Assembly: GCA_013398175.1 (NCBI GenBank)
Contig: VZRZ01004923.1
Coordinates: 468,290-532,289 of the forward strand
DNA length: 64,000 nt
DNA from: Climacteris rufus
Taxonomy: Eukaryota; Chordata; Aves; Passeriformes; Climacteridae
Reading direction: 5' to 3'
This document shows, piece after piece, positions 35,693 to 48,976 of the stretch. The position numbers and the translations under genes were made by a program. The notes under the pieces are model-generated. The model was not told the DNA's origin and made no database searches. It was given only the letters and a program-made list of their open reading frames with translations. Position 1 is the stretch's first letter; each line of letters opens with the position of its first letter.

Positions 35693-36066
35693 CATATATA
35701 ATCATAGTTTTAAAATTTAAGTTTAGTTCCTGCTAACAAAAAAGTAATTATGTAAGCAGATATTTCAGTTGAAAAAGTTATACCAGGAATTAGTTTGTTC
35801 TGCATGAATCTTTCTTTTTGCAATTATGAAAAAGAATATAGTGCCCCTATTTACAAAATAGCATTCTAAATATCTAATGATCTTTCTGATCACAGATGAC
35901 ATATTCTGATCATTTAATAATTTGCATCAGTCACTCTCCTGGTTCTGTAGCCATAAACACAGAATTTATAAACCAAGGGGCACAAGATTCAGCTCCTCCC
36001 TTAACCCTGCCAATGAACTTGTCTCTCACTGTAACCCCTGGAACAGTATGGGAATCCAGATACAAA
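35693..36066. other. Intergenic, no gene recognised
   Basis: AT-rich sequence up to the first arm of the inverted repeat; nothing recognised. Confidence 0.55.
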
Positions 36067-36072
36067 TGGCAG

Positions 36073-36172
36073 TGCTGTGCCAGGAGCAGGGATTTTAGGC
36101 ATCTCCAGCTAAAACCACAGGCCACAAGCCAGCCAGCAGCAGAGCAGCTGGCCTGGAAAAGTACCTCATCAG
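36073..36172 (+). repeat. Inverted repeat, arm A (unclassified family)
   Basis: The sequence tgtgccaggagcagggattt, then ggcatctccagctaaaacca, then caggccacaagccagccagc matches the reverse complement of 37415-37512 over about 85-100 bases with a few substitutions and one gap of about 17 bases near its end. I cannot assign it to CR1 or to the LTRs here. It may be an unlisted dispersed repeat or terminal repeats of a decayed DNA transposon. Confidence 0.8.
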
Positions 36173-37414
36173 GCACTCCAGAAAGCAAACTCAAATGCTT
36201 CTAGACTATGTCCATTCCTTCTATATTTAGATTTTAATGTGCAGTCTATTTTAAAAAGCTAGAAAACTATGGTTATATTTAATGAGTCACTAATTTAGAC
36301 ATTTAGGGTTTTTTACATTTAGTTAATAAGTACTAATTGCCTTTTTTAATAAGCATCTAAATTCCCCTGTCCTTCCCAACCTTTCTAGTAATACAACTAG
36401 AAATTCATTATACAGAAACTCTTTGTTTCATGTATTGTATTGATATATTTAAATAAACTATAAGAGCCTTAAACCAAATAAATAAAACCCACTTTTTACT
36501 TACATAAAGATGAATTGTTAACTGAAAATATCGTGTATTAACATATTGAATGAACTGTTTGTTCTTTGTTCTGGTAACTTACAGTATTCAGCCCTTTTTC
36601 TTTCATTTTTATTTCTGAATGGAATAGAAACAAAACCATTTTCTTTTTTTTTCACAGCTTGCAGTCTGAATTCAAAGAATTAGTCACTGACCTCAATTAA
36701 CAGAGTAAACTGAAACGATGAACTAAGTACCCTGAAATGACAATTCTTTACATCTCCAGAAGAGACTACACCTTTCAAGTATTCCTAAATACCTAGTTAC
36801 ATTATTTTAAAAGATAACTGTAGGAATAGACTAATTTAAAATAGGTTTTTAATAATTTTCAAAAAAAAAAGAAAAAAAAAGAAAACTCACTATTCTGAGT
36901 GCACTTGCATTCATTACTCATTCTTAGGACCTTTTTTATATTCATTGATGAGATCAGGCGTGGGTGCTGCTAGAGTCCTCTTTCAGAGCTTTTGCAGCTT
37001 TGAAATCTGCTCTTCACTTGAGCTTTCCAATGCAGCAGCTCAGATGGCTGCTGGTTTGATAGCATAGTTTGTGTTTCCTATGCATTTTGAAAGCATGTAT
37101 AGATTGTTGAAATCTGTGTAGACAGGGAATTTTTTAGATCGATGGAGACTGTGGTGGGCTATTTTGCAGTTAGAAACATCAAAGCTCTTAAATTAATGTC
37201 TGTCTAAAACACATTTCTAAAATTACTTCATTTTGTATATTTATATGCCAATATAAGAAGGACAACCAAACAGAAACTAACACATACAAATCTCTACTAA
37301 TTACAAATTACTCTCTTCTACTGAAATAGGCAAGTTAGAGGTAATAGAGATCAATACCTGCCTAATTATTTGAGCACAGGAAAGAAAATTTTCTATGTCA
37401 AAACTGTAAGGCCA

Positions 37415-37512
37415 GGTCTGTCTCATTGGAGTGCCTGGCTGACTGCTGTGATGTTGGCTGCTTGTGGCTTGTGGTTTCAGCTAGAGATGCCCAAAATCCT
37501 TGCTCCTGGCAG
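37415..37512 (-). repeat. Inverted repeat, arm B (unclassified family)
   Basis: Reverse complement of arm A at 36073-36172: on the minus strand it reads ctgccaggagcaaggatttt, then gggcatctctagctgaaacc, then acaagccacaagcagccaac. The arms are about 1.24 kb apart and the intervening DNA is AT-rich, with no transposase frame recognised. Confidence 0.8.
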
Positions 37513-40500
37513 AATATTCTTGCTTCCTTTAAGACTGCTTTGGGGTTTTGCTTTTCTTTATTTTTTCCACTGTAGATACAAAATCAGATTTGTGCATAGT
37601 TTGGCATTATTTCTTTTTTAACAGGGAAGAAATTAACTTCAGTAAGCAGTATGTGGTTTCCTCAAATACATAATTCCAGTCAAGTAAAATTTACTGGTTT
37701 TGAATCCATTTTCACAAAATCTTCCTGAGCAACATTAACTGTTCTTAATCCTTCTGTCTGTATTAACTGAATTGAACCATGGGCATCATAAAGAAAAAGA
37801 GTATTGAAGGCTTCAGATCAGACCATATATGAAGCAGTTTTGTCTATTTGCCCTGTTTGAACATTGCCCTAATACTAATACTTCCAGTCTTCTGAAGTTT
37901 CCCTGATTTTCACATTTTTATTAATACTAACTTTAGTAGACCACAGTGTACAATCCCAAGTTACCTCAACTTAAATTCCTTGTCTGTCCAGTAAATTTCT
38001 TAATTAGCAGCAGACAATTTTCATGTCATTAATAGTTTCAGCACTTTGTTATAGGCTCGGTGTTTAGTTCTAGGACTTTGGGAAAAAAAAAAGAGGAAGT
38101 GACCCCTGCCTTGACTTGCTATGTACAATGTTTCATAGCTTCCAGTTCACATTACTCCTATCAGTTTCTCTTTTTGTCTACTTTGTTACATAATACTGAT
38201 TAGTTTTGTTGCTGCTGTTGTTTAATTTCAAACTGTATGTTTATGTAACTGCTGAATCTGGATAGGCTATTAGCCTCTAGATTGTGGAATTTGGGCTTTT
38301 TGTCTACTTATTGAATCCTTTGTAAGATACTCGATTTTCATCTACATTTTCATTTGTATGTGTCCTTTCAATTTCTTTTTCTCAGTACTTTGATCTCTGG
38401 AAAATTAGGCAAAAGTAATTATCAAGTTTACATATGTCCCCTAATATTAACAAAATATACGTGTTTTGAATGTGAAATAAAAACCATTGGTTGTCACTGA
38501 ACTGTCACAAAACCTATCTGAAGACTCAGTTTATCTAGATTTATATGCAGAAGAAACGGTTTGTGGGTTTTTTTCCAGCTTAGTTATGAGGTTATTTTTT
38601 AAAGACAGAGCTGGAGAAACTGTCATAAAGAATTTTGTTTACTCTTTCTCTAAGCACTAACTCAATTTATGAGTTTGCTTAGGATGCCGGAGAGGAGAAA
38701 CCCCTGGTCTGTCACAAATATTTCTTATAAACTGACCCTGCTTAAGCTTGCGTTTCCATTATGCTCTCCAATGCTGTATAGAAATTCAGGGATTTCCTGC
38801 AATTGTCTGTAATTCAGAATTCTCTAGATTGCCATCTCAAAAAGCCTTTTTTTTCCACACACACCCTTAAGATCATTGTGCCTCTTCATTTTTTGTGAAG
38901 TATATTCTAGTATGAATCAGCCTGTTTTGTGAATTTACTGCAGACAGTTAATCTAAGAAGCAACACACACTGCTGATGCTCTGTATGGGATTTCAGATCA
39001 CTGAAGCAGAATGAAACTTGCTTTACACAATTGTAAGAAACTTTGTGTGGTTCAGCCAAGGTTGCAGAACCAGGGAAGGAAAAATCCACAATGGAGTAAC
39101 CCAGCCTGAACTCCGTGTTGTTACAGCTATAGCACCACAGTGCTGCTACCAATTTACAGCCAGCAGAGTCAAACCTTTGCCAAGAGGTTTTGTGGTGATT
39201 TTCTCTCTAAGTACAGGATTACATTTCTGAAAGTCTGTGATAAAAATAATCTCAAATTGCAGATAAAGATTGGCTAGAGAATTGCACAGGTGTACTCTGG
39301 AAAAAAAAAACAACATATCAACATAGATATTGGAAGTAACAGTAAAATGGGGGCATTTAAATAAAATCAAAGTGATAAAGAGCACATGAAAACTCTTACA
39401 GCTGTGAGGAATAGCTCAGCATTGTATTTAGCATTGCTGTTAAGATGAAAAAAAGAAGGCAATATTAAGAAGAGGAAAAATGAGGTGCAAGTGAGAACAA
39501 GTGAGATCCAAAAGTCAAATTAGACACAGCAATGTTACTCTCTTCAGTGCTTGGTGACCAGAGGAAGCTGTGGAAAACCTCATAAGATCACTTTGTGCTT
39601 CCAGTTCAGCTGTGTTTAGGAAGTACCCCTGAATTGTCAGGTAAGCCACACAAGGATGTCACAGTGAATTTCCTATGACCTTTTTAACCATCCTGTGGCG
39701 ATTTGTCCCTAAAGACAATTTCACTTCTTAAATAAGTGCAAAAAAAAAATCTAAAAGCAAGGTCTGAGCTGTAAGCCAGGAATTCTGAAGTGTCAACAAA
39801 GACAAGTAATACGTTTCCTCTCAGGCCTCAATGGGCAATTGATTAGGTCCCAGTGCTGGCATTTTGTCATTTTATAACACATTTGTGCATCCAGACTTTT
39901 TTCTTTCTCATGACTGATAAAACCAGTATGCAATAGAGACATTTGCCTGTGAAGGGGACAGTAATAGCTTTGTGCTTGCATGAAGGTCATCTTAAAAAGC
40001 AAAACTGCTTTGTCCTTTCTCCACAAATGGTCCAAAGTATGTGTGTTCAGCAATAGTATGAAATATAATGCCTCTTTTTTACTCTTCTTGTGGGGATTTC
40101 ATTCACTATCTGCTGCTCCCGTTGTCCTACCTGCCCTGGGCTTATAGCCAGTCAGAGTGGCATCTCATCTGATACATAATCCTTGTTCTTGAACCAGGTA
40201 CAAAGAAAAGTACAGAAAGTTACCCCCTGTATAATCAGAAACAGATGGTTTCAACCCAAACAATATTCCACTATTTTTTTAAACTAATTTTAAGGGCAAT
40301 GACAGAGTATTTCTGCTGCTGTTAGCTTTAGTTAACAGACAGAACATTTTTTCTTTGAGATAGTTGCTTCTGTGTCGCACTAGTAACTGAATAATACCGT
40401 CTAAAATTCCCTTGATGCTCCATGGATGCTGTGGTTTATTGCTAGCAAGAGTATTTTGCAGTACTGAAAGTGTAACACTAGAGGTCATTGCTAGGCTTTA

Positions 40501-42019
40501 CATTTTTAATCTGTCTGAAAGCAAGTGCTGAAGCTCAGAGTTTAGTGATAGGAGCTGCTTTTTTTGATTCTTTAAGCATACATAGTGTGGAGTATGTTTG
40601 GGATCCATATCCACTCTTGAGCTATCATTTCATAAGATTTCATACTCCCTTTTGTTTTTTTTTTTTTTAATATTTTTTAAATAGTCCTTTAATTTTTTTT
40701 TTTAGTTTTTTTTTTAGGAATTTTTAGGAGTAAGACAGCAATCCCAGGACAATTATAGATACACAATAGAAACAATACAATGGTCTAGCAACCTGCATGC
40801 CAGTCCTGTGCAATTTATTTATTTATCTGTAATTGGTTCTCACTTATTTTTCCAATCTCTCATTTAGAGAGGATGGATTTGGTTTTTGATATTTTTCATT
40901 AAAGGCCAATATTAGGAATATCTGCTAAATTCTGGTGCAGAACATTGTATCCTTTGTGAGGTTTAGGAGAGTTTTCAGAAAATTATTTTGTCTTTATTCT
41001 ATTTCTTTTACAGTCAAACGATTGCAACGATGTCTGAAAGTCTTTTACTATTTCCAAAAGTTATATGCTTGAGTATTTCTAATGCTCTAATAAACAGCAA
41101 GCAGAAATTTAGTGGTCCAATGCAGCATGACCTCAAATGTTTAAGTACTGATACAGACATATTAAACTAGACACATATACTTAATTTCAAAAAGGATTGA
41201 AGTTTTTTGAACTGCTTAATGGATTCCAAGTTATGTTCCAATTGAAAATTACTGTGTTCAGAAATAAAAGATAATCATAACAAAAAAATTTGGTTTTGTT
41301 TTCTCAAACAACAATTTAGGTGGGTATGGTATGGGTTTTTCTACTGAGTTACAAAGTTGCTATTAAATTTCCTTTTGGCATGTTTTAATTCAAAGAAATT
41401 ATGGTTCAAATTTATAGAATAAATTGTTGTCTTTACAGAAAATGAGTTAAAATACTTTCATAACCTGGAGCTACTGAAATTTTGTTAGTTACTAGGTGAA
41501 GCAATAGAAAGGAAAACAAATCATGCACATATTTCACTGGATTCCAAATGTCTTTGAATTTGCCATGTGGACTCCCCTGAGGACATACTGGGACTTAAAA
41601 ATCACCTTCTATTCATCTAACTCTAGCACTAACCATAATCACACATCACCACTCATTACAGCAAACAGCCAACTGAAAGGAGTGTGTTTTCTTTTGCTCA
41701 CTGAGAACTGGTAAATGTCATTGTTTATTACTAGATGTAATAATTACAGGAAGAAGAGAGTTAAGAAATGTAATACTAAGCAGGCTGAAACCTTTATTCC
41801 CCTCTCCTTTTTAAGTTCAATACATACCTTAATCAAGAATGTGGAGTTTATATTAGTGTTCCACTAGCTGCAAAATAAATATTTTTAAATTAATTTTTTT
41901 GTGAGGGTTTTATTATTTTTTTAATCTAAAGTTGTATGAACACCTTGTAAGAGGATGAGCAGATGAATATGAATCCATTCTTTTCAAAATTTTAAATCAC
42001 TGCAACACTTACCTGTTCT

Positions 42020-42070
42020 ATTATTTTTAATTATTATTAGTAGTAGTATTATTAGTATTATTAGTATTAA
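42020..42070. repeat. ATT/AGT microsatellite
   Basis: Interrupted run of TTA and TAG triplets (ttattattagtagtagtatt and following). Confidence 0.85.
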
Positions 42071-42978
42071 AAGAATAATTGGTGGGGCTTTGTAGTTTTG
42101 TGAGGTTTGGCATTTTGGTTTGTTTTTTTTTCCACAAAGGCAACTTTTTTGTAAATATTTTTTTTTAATCACCCTTTAAAATATTTTCCATGTTAATTAA
42201 TTGCCCTTATGTAATTTTGGGTTATTTAGTTTCACTATACTGCCTTTTGCCCTTCAAGTAACATTTATGGAGTGAACAGGTATTGTACATTTGGCACCAA
42301 ACTTACATTCAAGAACAGGTATTAATGCCCTGCGTTAAGTTTCTCATATTAATTATCTGGTGCCATGGTTCTTTGAGGCTAGTTTTACAAGGGCTAAATA
42401 GATTAACATCATCTCAGGTTATTTATGTTTATTTTTAATCCTGTTTACTTTCAGATATGTGAGCATAGTCCTCACTTTACTCAGAATAGCTTGTACAGTA
42501 TTTGAGTGTTGTGAAATGAAAACTGAATTTGATCTTGTGGCTATGGCAAGAACATATGAGTAGAAACAGTAGTTTCATATGATCTTTAATTTTAAAACTA
42601 GTAAATATTTCCTTGCAAAGGTGGTCAGATATTTTCAGTGCAGATATATATTCAGGTCAGATATTTTACTAATTAAAATTATAAACATGGGTGTTTATGA
42701 AGAGTTAGGCTAAAACATACAAGCTATGAATATGCCTCTGCTCTTCTCTGTGCAAGCTGAAGCAGTGCTCACTGAAATACCTCACAAGTGCCCTAAGAGA
42801 GCATGACTCAAACCTGCTATGTTGGCTTTCTTGCTACTTTATGTAGAAAAGATTAACCATTCATGGGAACATATGAAATATATTTAATGCATGTTCTTGT
42901 TTTGGCAATTAAATTTTTAGTTGTTTTGATTTTTTTGGGAATTTATTTAGCAATATGTTCTAATGTTTTTCTTCACTA

Positions 42979-42994
42979 GATATATATATATATG
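42979..42994. repeat. TA microsatellite
   Basis: About seven to eight AT dinucleotides in a row. Confidence 0.85.
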
Positions 42995-45900
42995 TACACT
43001 TATTTCTTCTGTTCAAAGGTACAGTCATATTTTGGCTGTGCTTTCTTCTGGCCCACAAATCCGTTAAAGCCCTGACACAACTGAGACCTGAAAACCCTGT
43101 TCCTTCCATTATCTTCTGTAATGGTATTGGTCTTTAACCCTCTGTATTTCCTCTCCATTTCATATTTCCTTGTTGGCCGTGCATGTTCAGCAGCATAGGC
43201 TTTTCAAGGTTGAGTAACTAGATGGACAGAAGTAAACCTCAAATGCCAACTTTAGGAATTGCTTTCTGATTAAAAGTTTTTGAAGGAAATTGGGAAAAAT
43301 TAGTGCTTCATTCTTCTGTGCAATCACCAAACACTTGCAGAAAGTATTTTTGGACACTAGATGACAGTGAAAGATAGTAACTGCAAACAAGATTTTGATA
43401 ACTGATAATTGGAAACACATATTCTGTAAGGTTACATGCTGTGATCATTGACATACCACTAATGTTATTTCTGGAGTTAGATATTTTGCGTGTAAAAAGG
43501 AATATTATTGATGTTGTCAGTTTTGCTTAACTTTGTTTTTGTTTTAGTATTTAAAATGTTAATGACCTAATTTTATTTATTTTCTTAGAAAGTTGTGGCA
43601 TGTTTAACTCGAAGATAAAGGGGATTACTGCTTTTGTGAGACAGCTGAGAGCCAAACTTGTACAACAGAATGACAATGGGATCACTGCACTAGAAGGGCA
43701 GACCCATACTGCACTTTAATTTCATATTAGACTTGAGAGAAGAGACTGATAACAGAAAAAAAATATTAAAGTTAATTTATGGACAATAGAGAAACATTTT
43801 TTTTATATCTAATTACCATATCTTGATAAAGCCAGAGATTTTTTTCTTAGACTCAGTGGCTATTTCTGAAAATCACAACTTCTTAGTAAAGTGAGCTTGT
43901 GCTTTGGCTCACAGTCATTTTAGAACTAGATGCCCATCTCTGAAAAATGGTCCAGTTTCTGAAATCTGAGATGTTGAATGTGTACAACAAATCCTGGTGA
44001 GGCACTATTCAGTCATTTGCAATTTCCTTCTCCTGCATCCAGCTCACAGACAGAGCTGAGACAGATAAATGTAAAGTATGCTCTGGTAAAAGGTCTGCTT
44101 TTGAATTCTTTATCAGGACAAAAAATATGTTTCATTCTGTATGTAAGGAAAGAAAACAAAATTTTGCATCACTGACAGTCTCATCATTAAGGACTTGGAA
44201 AACCAGATTTAAACAGGTACTTTATCTATTAATTCACGTGCAGCAAAGCTCTGTAGTCTGAAAAAGCATTCATCTGAATTTTCCTTGCCTTGAGCCATTG
44301 TTATTCCTGCTATCAACAGTAAATCCAGTGTAATAATAGATAAATAAAAGTACACTTTTTTATAAGCATCTTTGGAAGGAGCAAACTAAAGACAGTCATT
44401 AATTAAACATGACAGAGCCAACAAACTGGCGACATATTTCCGTTTCAAAGGAAAATAAGAAAAAGTAATAGGGCAGATATAAAAGAAATATGCTGTTCAC
44501 AATGAAAATGGAAAAGTTATATAAATCTGTGCAAATGAGTCCCAGGACACTGCATTTTAGATGGATGAGATAGCCTACAGAACTTAATTTAAAACCATGA
44601 TGCCTTTTGGCAAACAAAGACAGTATGTGTCGGAAAGTTAAATTGAAAATATTAGTTAACAGTCTTTGTTACAAACATATAGGTGACATTGAAAAGGAGA
44701 ACCTAGTCCAGAGGTTCAATCACAAAGCCTTTTCCAGAATACTACAAAGTGTTCTGATATGAGCTCCAGACTGCCTCTGGAGAGGCAGATCTAGCCTGTA
44801 AAGGGGAAACTAGAAAAGGCTGTTTACGGTCTTACTAAAAAGTGACAAACTTACACCTAAGATATAGTCCAAGAATATTGAGATGATTACGAAACATGGT
44901 TGAGAGCAAATGATAAACAGAATTATCTTAGATTTCTTCAGTGAGTCTAAATCAACATATGAATCAAAGTATGTCTTTTTTTTTAACATACCCCATGATT
45001 TAATTGGTTTCAGGATAGTAGGGTAGTATACTGAGTACAATAGAGCAGTATGAGTTGTCTTATTAGTATAAAGACCTCCTTATATCTGTCAAGCAATTCC
45101 TAGTGTAGCACAAAAAATAATCCCAAAGTGATTGGTGAATTGCTTCATTACTGTCACACTCAGGTAAGGTTAATGGTAAATGCTGACATATAAATGCATC
45201 TTGAAAAAAACTGAAGTGTGGATTGATTATTTTCAGTCAAGGAAACTTTAAGGCATAATGAAACCTGTTAAACCAGTGTTCCCGCACATTTCTTCCTCTG
45301 AAAAATAAGTGAAACTAAAGAAACACAGAGATATCTTTTGAAGCCGTACACTATTTTGCAGCTCAGTGATGAGTCCTTACAGAAGCCCCCTTAAGGAGTG
45401 TCAAAAGTCTGTCTGTGTTCAGAGATAACCTTGTGCCAAGTTGTGGAATACAATGGAATTTACACAGAGGATTTGTACCTGTTTCAGAGACGTATCATCC
45501 CTGTGACACTGTCAGCTGGACCTGAGCATCTAAAGACAGCATGTAGGTAGGCTGAGAAAAAATCAGTCCCAAAATATGGGCAGTAGTAAGAAGTGCATCT
45601 CCTCCATATTTGTTTAGAAATTGAATTGATATTGTATATCCCAAGTAAACATATATTTTCTCTAAGATGTTTGTCAGTCCTCATTTCCCAGTTGCTTTCT
45701 TAGTACTTCAGGAAAAAAAAAAACAAAAACAAAAAACCAACTCTTTTCAGCTTAGAACTCAATTTTATATTAAAGGTCTCAGCCTGAAAAATAGCCATGT
45801 TACTGATGTGTGACATGGTGGAACATCTGAGCCTGCTCTCATTGGCAGCAAGGGTAGCTGAGGCTGAAATGGTGGTGCTCCAAGCTTACAGACAGCCACA

Positions 45901-47034
45901 GTCACTGACTGGATGGCAAATAATCTGTGTCAGGGATTTTTGCTTGGGGATAATTACCTTTTGCTCAAGTTTTATATCACAGACTTAAAAAAGATAAAAC
46001 TGATCAACAGAGTCGTGCTTTGGGCCAGGAAGTATTCCTGGGAATTGAAAATACAGTCCAGCTGGTTTGTGTCATCGTTTGATAAAGATTCAAATTGAAG
46101 GCATTCCTGACATAATGCTGTTGTAGGTGTAGAAGCAAGTTAGATACAGAAAAAGAAATGTTTCATACATAATGTTAAACTCAAAACTGTTTTATGCACG
46201 CTTTTTAAAGCATAAGGTATCTGATGACAGAACAGGAAACTTAAAATTGCATGGACATAGCCTTTCATTTCTATACTTTGGTGGTAAATAGCAGAGCTTT
46301 CTGACCTCTAATGTGTGATACAGTAATACTGTGTCCGGTGCTGTTTTCTATGAGAAGACATTTTCAGAGAGACATTCAGAGTCTGATTTATAAAACTGCT
46401 GCAGCTACTACTGTTGAAAAAAAAAGACTGGGAAAAGCATCATTTGTTCCTTCATTTTGGTGGTTGGAAATAATTGTGAGTGTTTCTCTCCAGACTCTTC
46501 TCCATACACCATTTCCATGAAAAGGGACTAGGGTGCATTCCTTACTACAATTAGTGGGGATGAACCACTTATTTCATTAAGGTCAAGATTACATTTTATG
46601 AACACCTATATCCATAAATGGTAGTATAATGCAGCACAATAGTGCCTGTGTCATAGTTTTGAAAAGAGATACACAAACCCCTTCAACTCTGAGGCAGACT
46701 ACTAAAGCATAGTACATGGAGTGCCAATGGGAGATGCCCAAAGAAATAATACAGATGTTCAGGGAAGTTTCACTACACAAAGTAAGTTTCAGCTCTGCAA
46801 CTGATACATTTATCTGATAAATCATCACTGCCAAAATGTGTCACTGGACAGCAAGTGGCAACGAGTAGTCAGATTGTGGAAGCTCTAATGTTGGGTTAGC
46901 TGAAGGCAGCATTTAATCAATTTCCAACAGCACTAGGGAGGCATTTATTTCTTTCACTGACCTTATCAGAGTGATTAAATGTAGCCATTTATTACTTTCC
47001 TGGGAAATAATAGATATCCTCTCTGCTTAACTTG

Positions 47035-47670
47035 ACCTTAGAATTACAGAACAATATAGGCTAGAAGGGATTTCTTGCCTTGTCCAGGCATCTTTTAGAT
47101 ATCTGCAAAGATGGAGATTTCACATTTTTGGTCAACATATTCCAGTGCTTAACCACTCTTATTTTTATATTTTGTTTTCCTTTGTACTTGTCAGAATTCC
47201 CTCTGTTGCAGCTTGTGGCTATTGGCTGTCATTCTATACACTTAATAGGGAAGCTGGAGTGAGAGTCTTCTATAGCCTGCACTTATATTGTTGAAGACTA
47301 GTTACACCCCCTCACCTTTATTTTTTCTTCTCCAGCCTGAAATAAACCACCTTTTTTAGTGTGTCCTCATATGTTAAGCTACAACACCCTACCCATGTTA
47401 GAACCTTTCCGCTGGACTTTTTCCAGTTTCTCAGGCTGTCTTTTGTTCTGGGGAGGAGGAGTACACAGAGAGGACAGAGGTCAGACTTACCCTTGCAAGT
47501 GCTGACTGTAAAGGAATAATCACTTCCCTTGACTTCTTGATACACTCTTGCTCATGCAGCCACATCATCACTACAAGGGCACACTGCAGCCTCACCTAAA
47601 TTCTGGTCTACCATCATCCCAGGCTGTCTTCTGTTGGGCTAATCCCCAGTCAGCCAGAGCCAAACCTCTA
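47035..47670 (-). mobile_element. Old, diverged CR1 LINE fragment
   Basis: Read along the plus strand it follows the reversed CR1 3' region in order: agaattacagaacaatatag, then ggctagaagggatttcttgc, tattccagtgcttaaccact, gaattccctctgttgcagct, cttctccagcctgaaataaa and gtgtcctcatatgttaagct. There are many substitutions and small deletions, so the copy is older than the others. The right boundary is approximate. Confidence 0.82.
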
Positions 47671-48158
47671 CTGCTGACTTATTTGGAACTGCACATCCTT
47701 TATTACATAGAGGTAATAAAGCACACTAGTTGATTAAGAAATAAGATAATTAAAAAAAATTACATTTGTTTAAGTAAGTCAGTTCTAATAGAGATTCCAA
47801 AATACTACCTCATTCTCGTAGTGAGACTCCATCAAATAATTTCATGGGTCATGAAAAAGCAGAGAATTTTTCAAAAGCAAATCAGATTTTTCTCCAGATT
47901 ATATATGCAAATTCTCTAATTTTAATTTCAGTGTCTTGACAGATCATGAAGATCAATGACAGTAGGGAGTTTTATTACAGAATTACATTTTGTTAACTAG
48001 ATTTCATAAATAAAGCTTATTTTTCATGAGAATAGAAATTGCACTGTTTAAATGAAAACTTACAATTTTAGAGTTACAGCTGAATACATGTCTAACCACT
48101 TGCTTCATAGTTCAGCAAATGTGTTAATACAGATTTTAGGAGCTGTGGATTGTCACCT

Positions 48159-48235
48159 AAAACCTTTATTTGAACCAAGCCAGCTGCTCATGGTTTAGCT
48201 TGTAAAACCTCAACCTGTATCAAGCCAGCTGCTCA
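48159..48235. repeat. Imperfect direct repeat, period 45
   Basis: A 32-base unit starting aaaacct and ending caagccagctgctca is present at 48159-48190 and 48204-48235, differing at a few central bases. Confidence 0.75.
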
Positions 48236-48567
48236 GCAACAAGGCTGTGCCATCAGTTGGGTTGGTATAGCAATAAGTGGTCAGGAACCTGAAAAATCTT
48301 CCAGTCAAGCAGCAGCACCTTAGAATTGTGACAATGAGAAAAAGCTGGTTTTCTGCAGGAGATGACACCATGGTAATGGAAAACCAAAAAATGTAATGTG
48401 TTATCTATGAAGGAAAGGCACTTTCACTGATTAAATCCATAGTTTTGACTTGGCAAAATGTATAAAAGTTGAAAAATTTGCTTGAGTTACTGAAACACAT
48501 AAAATTTTGGGGAAGGGACAGCAATAGTTTTGGTGCTAGAGCAACTAGCACATGAAATTCTTCCTAG

Positions 48568-48976
48568 TGTAGCCTAAAAAGGCTAGCCCAAAAACTGAGG
48601 CCTGTCAGGAGTAAGGGAATAAAAGGTGGGTGTTTATTTGAAAAGCCTGCAAAGGTACACTTAGAGCAGACAAAGCCCCCTCCTTGGGGCATCACCCAAA
48701 ATGGACAACGAGTCAGGAGTTCTCCACACCTTTATAGGTTTGGTCCATTTGCATATCAGCATAGATTTACCAATTAAAACTTTACAATTTCCCCCTAGTT
48801 CCCTTAGCTTGCTCCCCCCTTTAGAAGTGTGGGTCTGGGCAGCCTGAATGTCCTTGAAGGGTAAGTCCAGAGATGCACTGTTATGTCTATCGAGAACAGC
48901 AACTAACGAGCTATGAAGCATACATGCCAGGCAATGCAGAATTTGAAAAATGTAAGGGTTAAAACCTAAGGCAACA
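48568..48976 (-). mobile_element. Solo LTR, copy 1 of an avian ERV family
   Basis: About 409 bases, clearly homologous end to end with 54979-55396, same orientation. On the minus strand it begins TGTTGCCTTAGG and ends GGCTAC-A, close to the inverted TGTTGCC/GGCAACA termini of its partner. A TATA box (ctataaagg, reverse of 48730-48738) precedes an AATAAA signal (reverse of 48633-48638) by about 95 bases, as expected for an LTR transcribed on the minus strand. No proviral coding sequence adjoins it. I see no matching target duplication. The family is not named because I cannot compare it with a library. Confidence 0.85.

Larger units (their letters stand above)
37513..47034. other. Intergenic desert, 9.5 kb
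   Basis: No protein gene, CR1 or LTR recognised. It is AT-rich with T-rich tracts (40650-40720), ATT/AGT microsatellites (42020-42070) and a TA run (42979-42994). A short open frame of 39 codons with an upstream splice-acceptor-like sequence lies at 43602-43721. The remaining open frames are below 90 codons and unrecognised. Confidence 0.6.
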
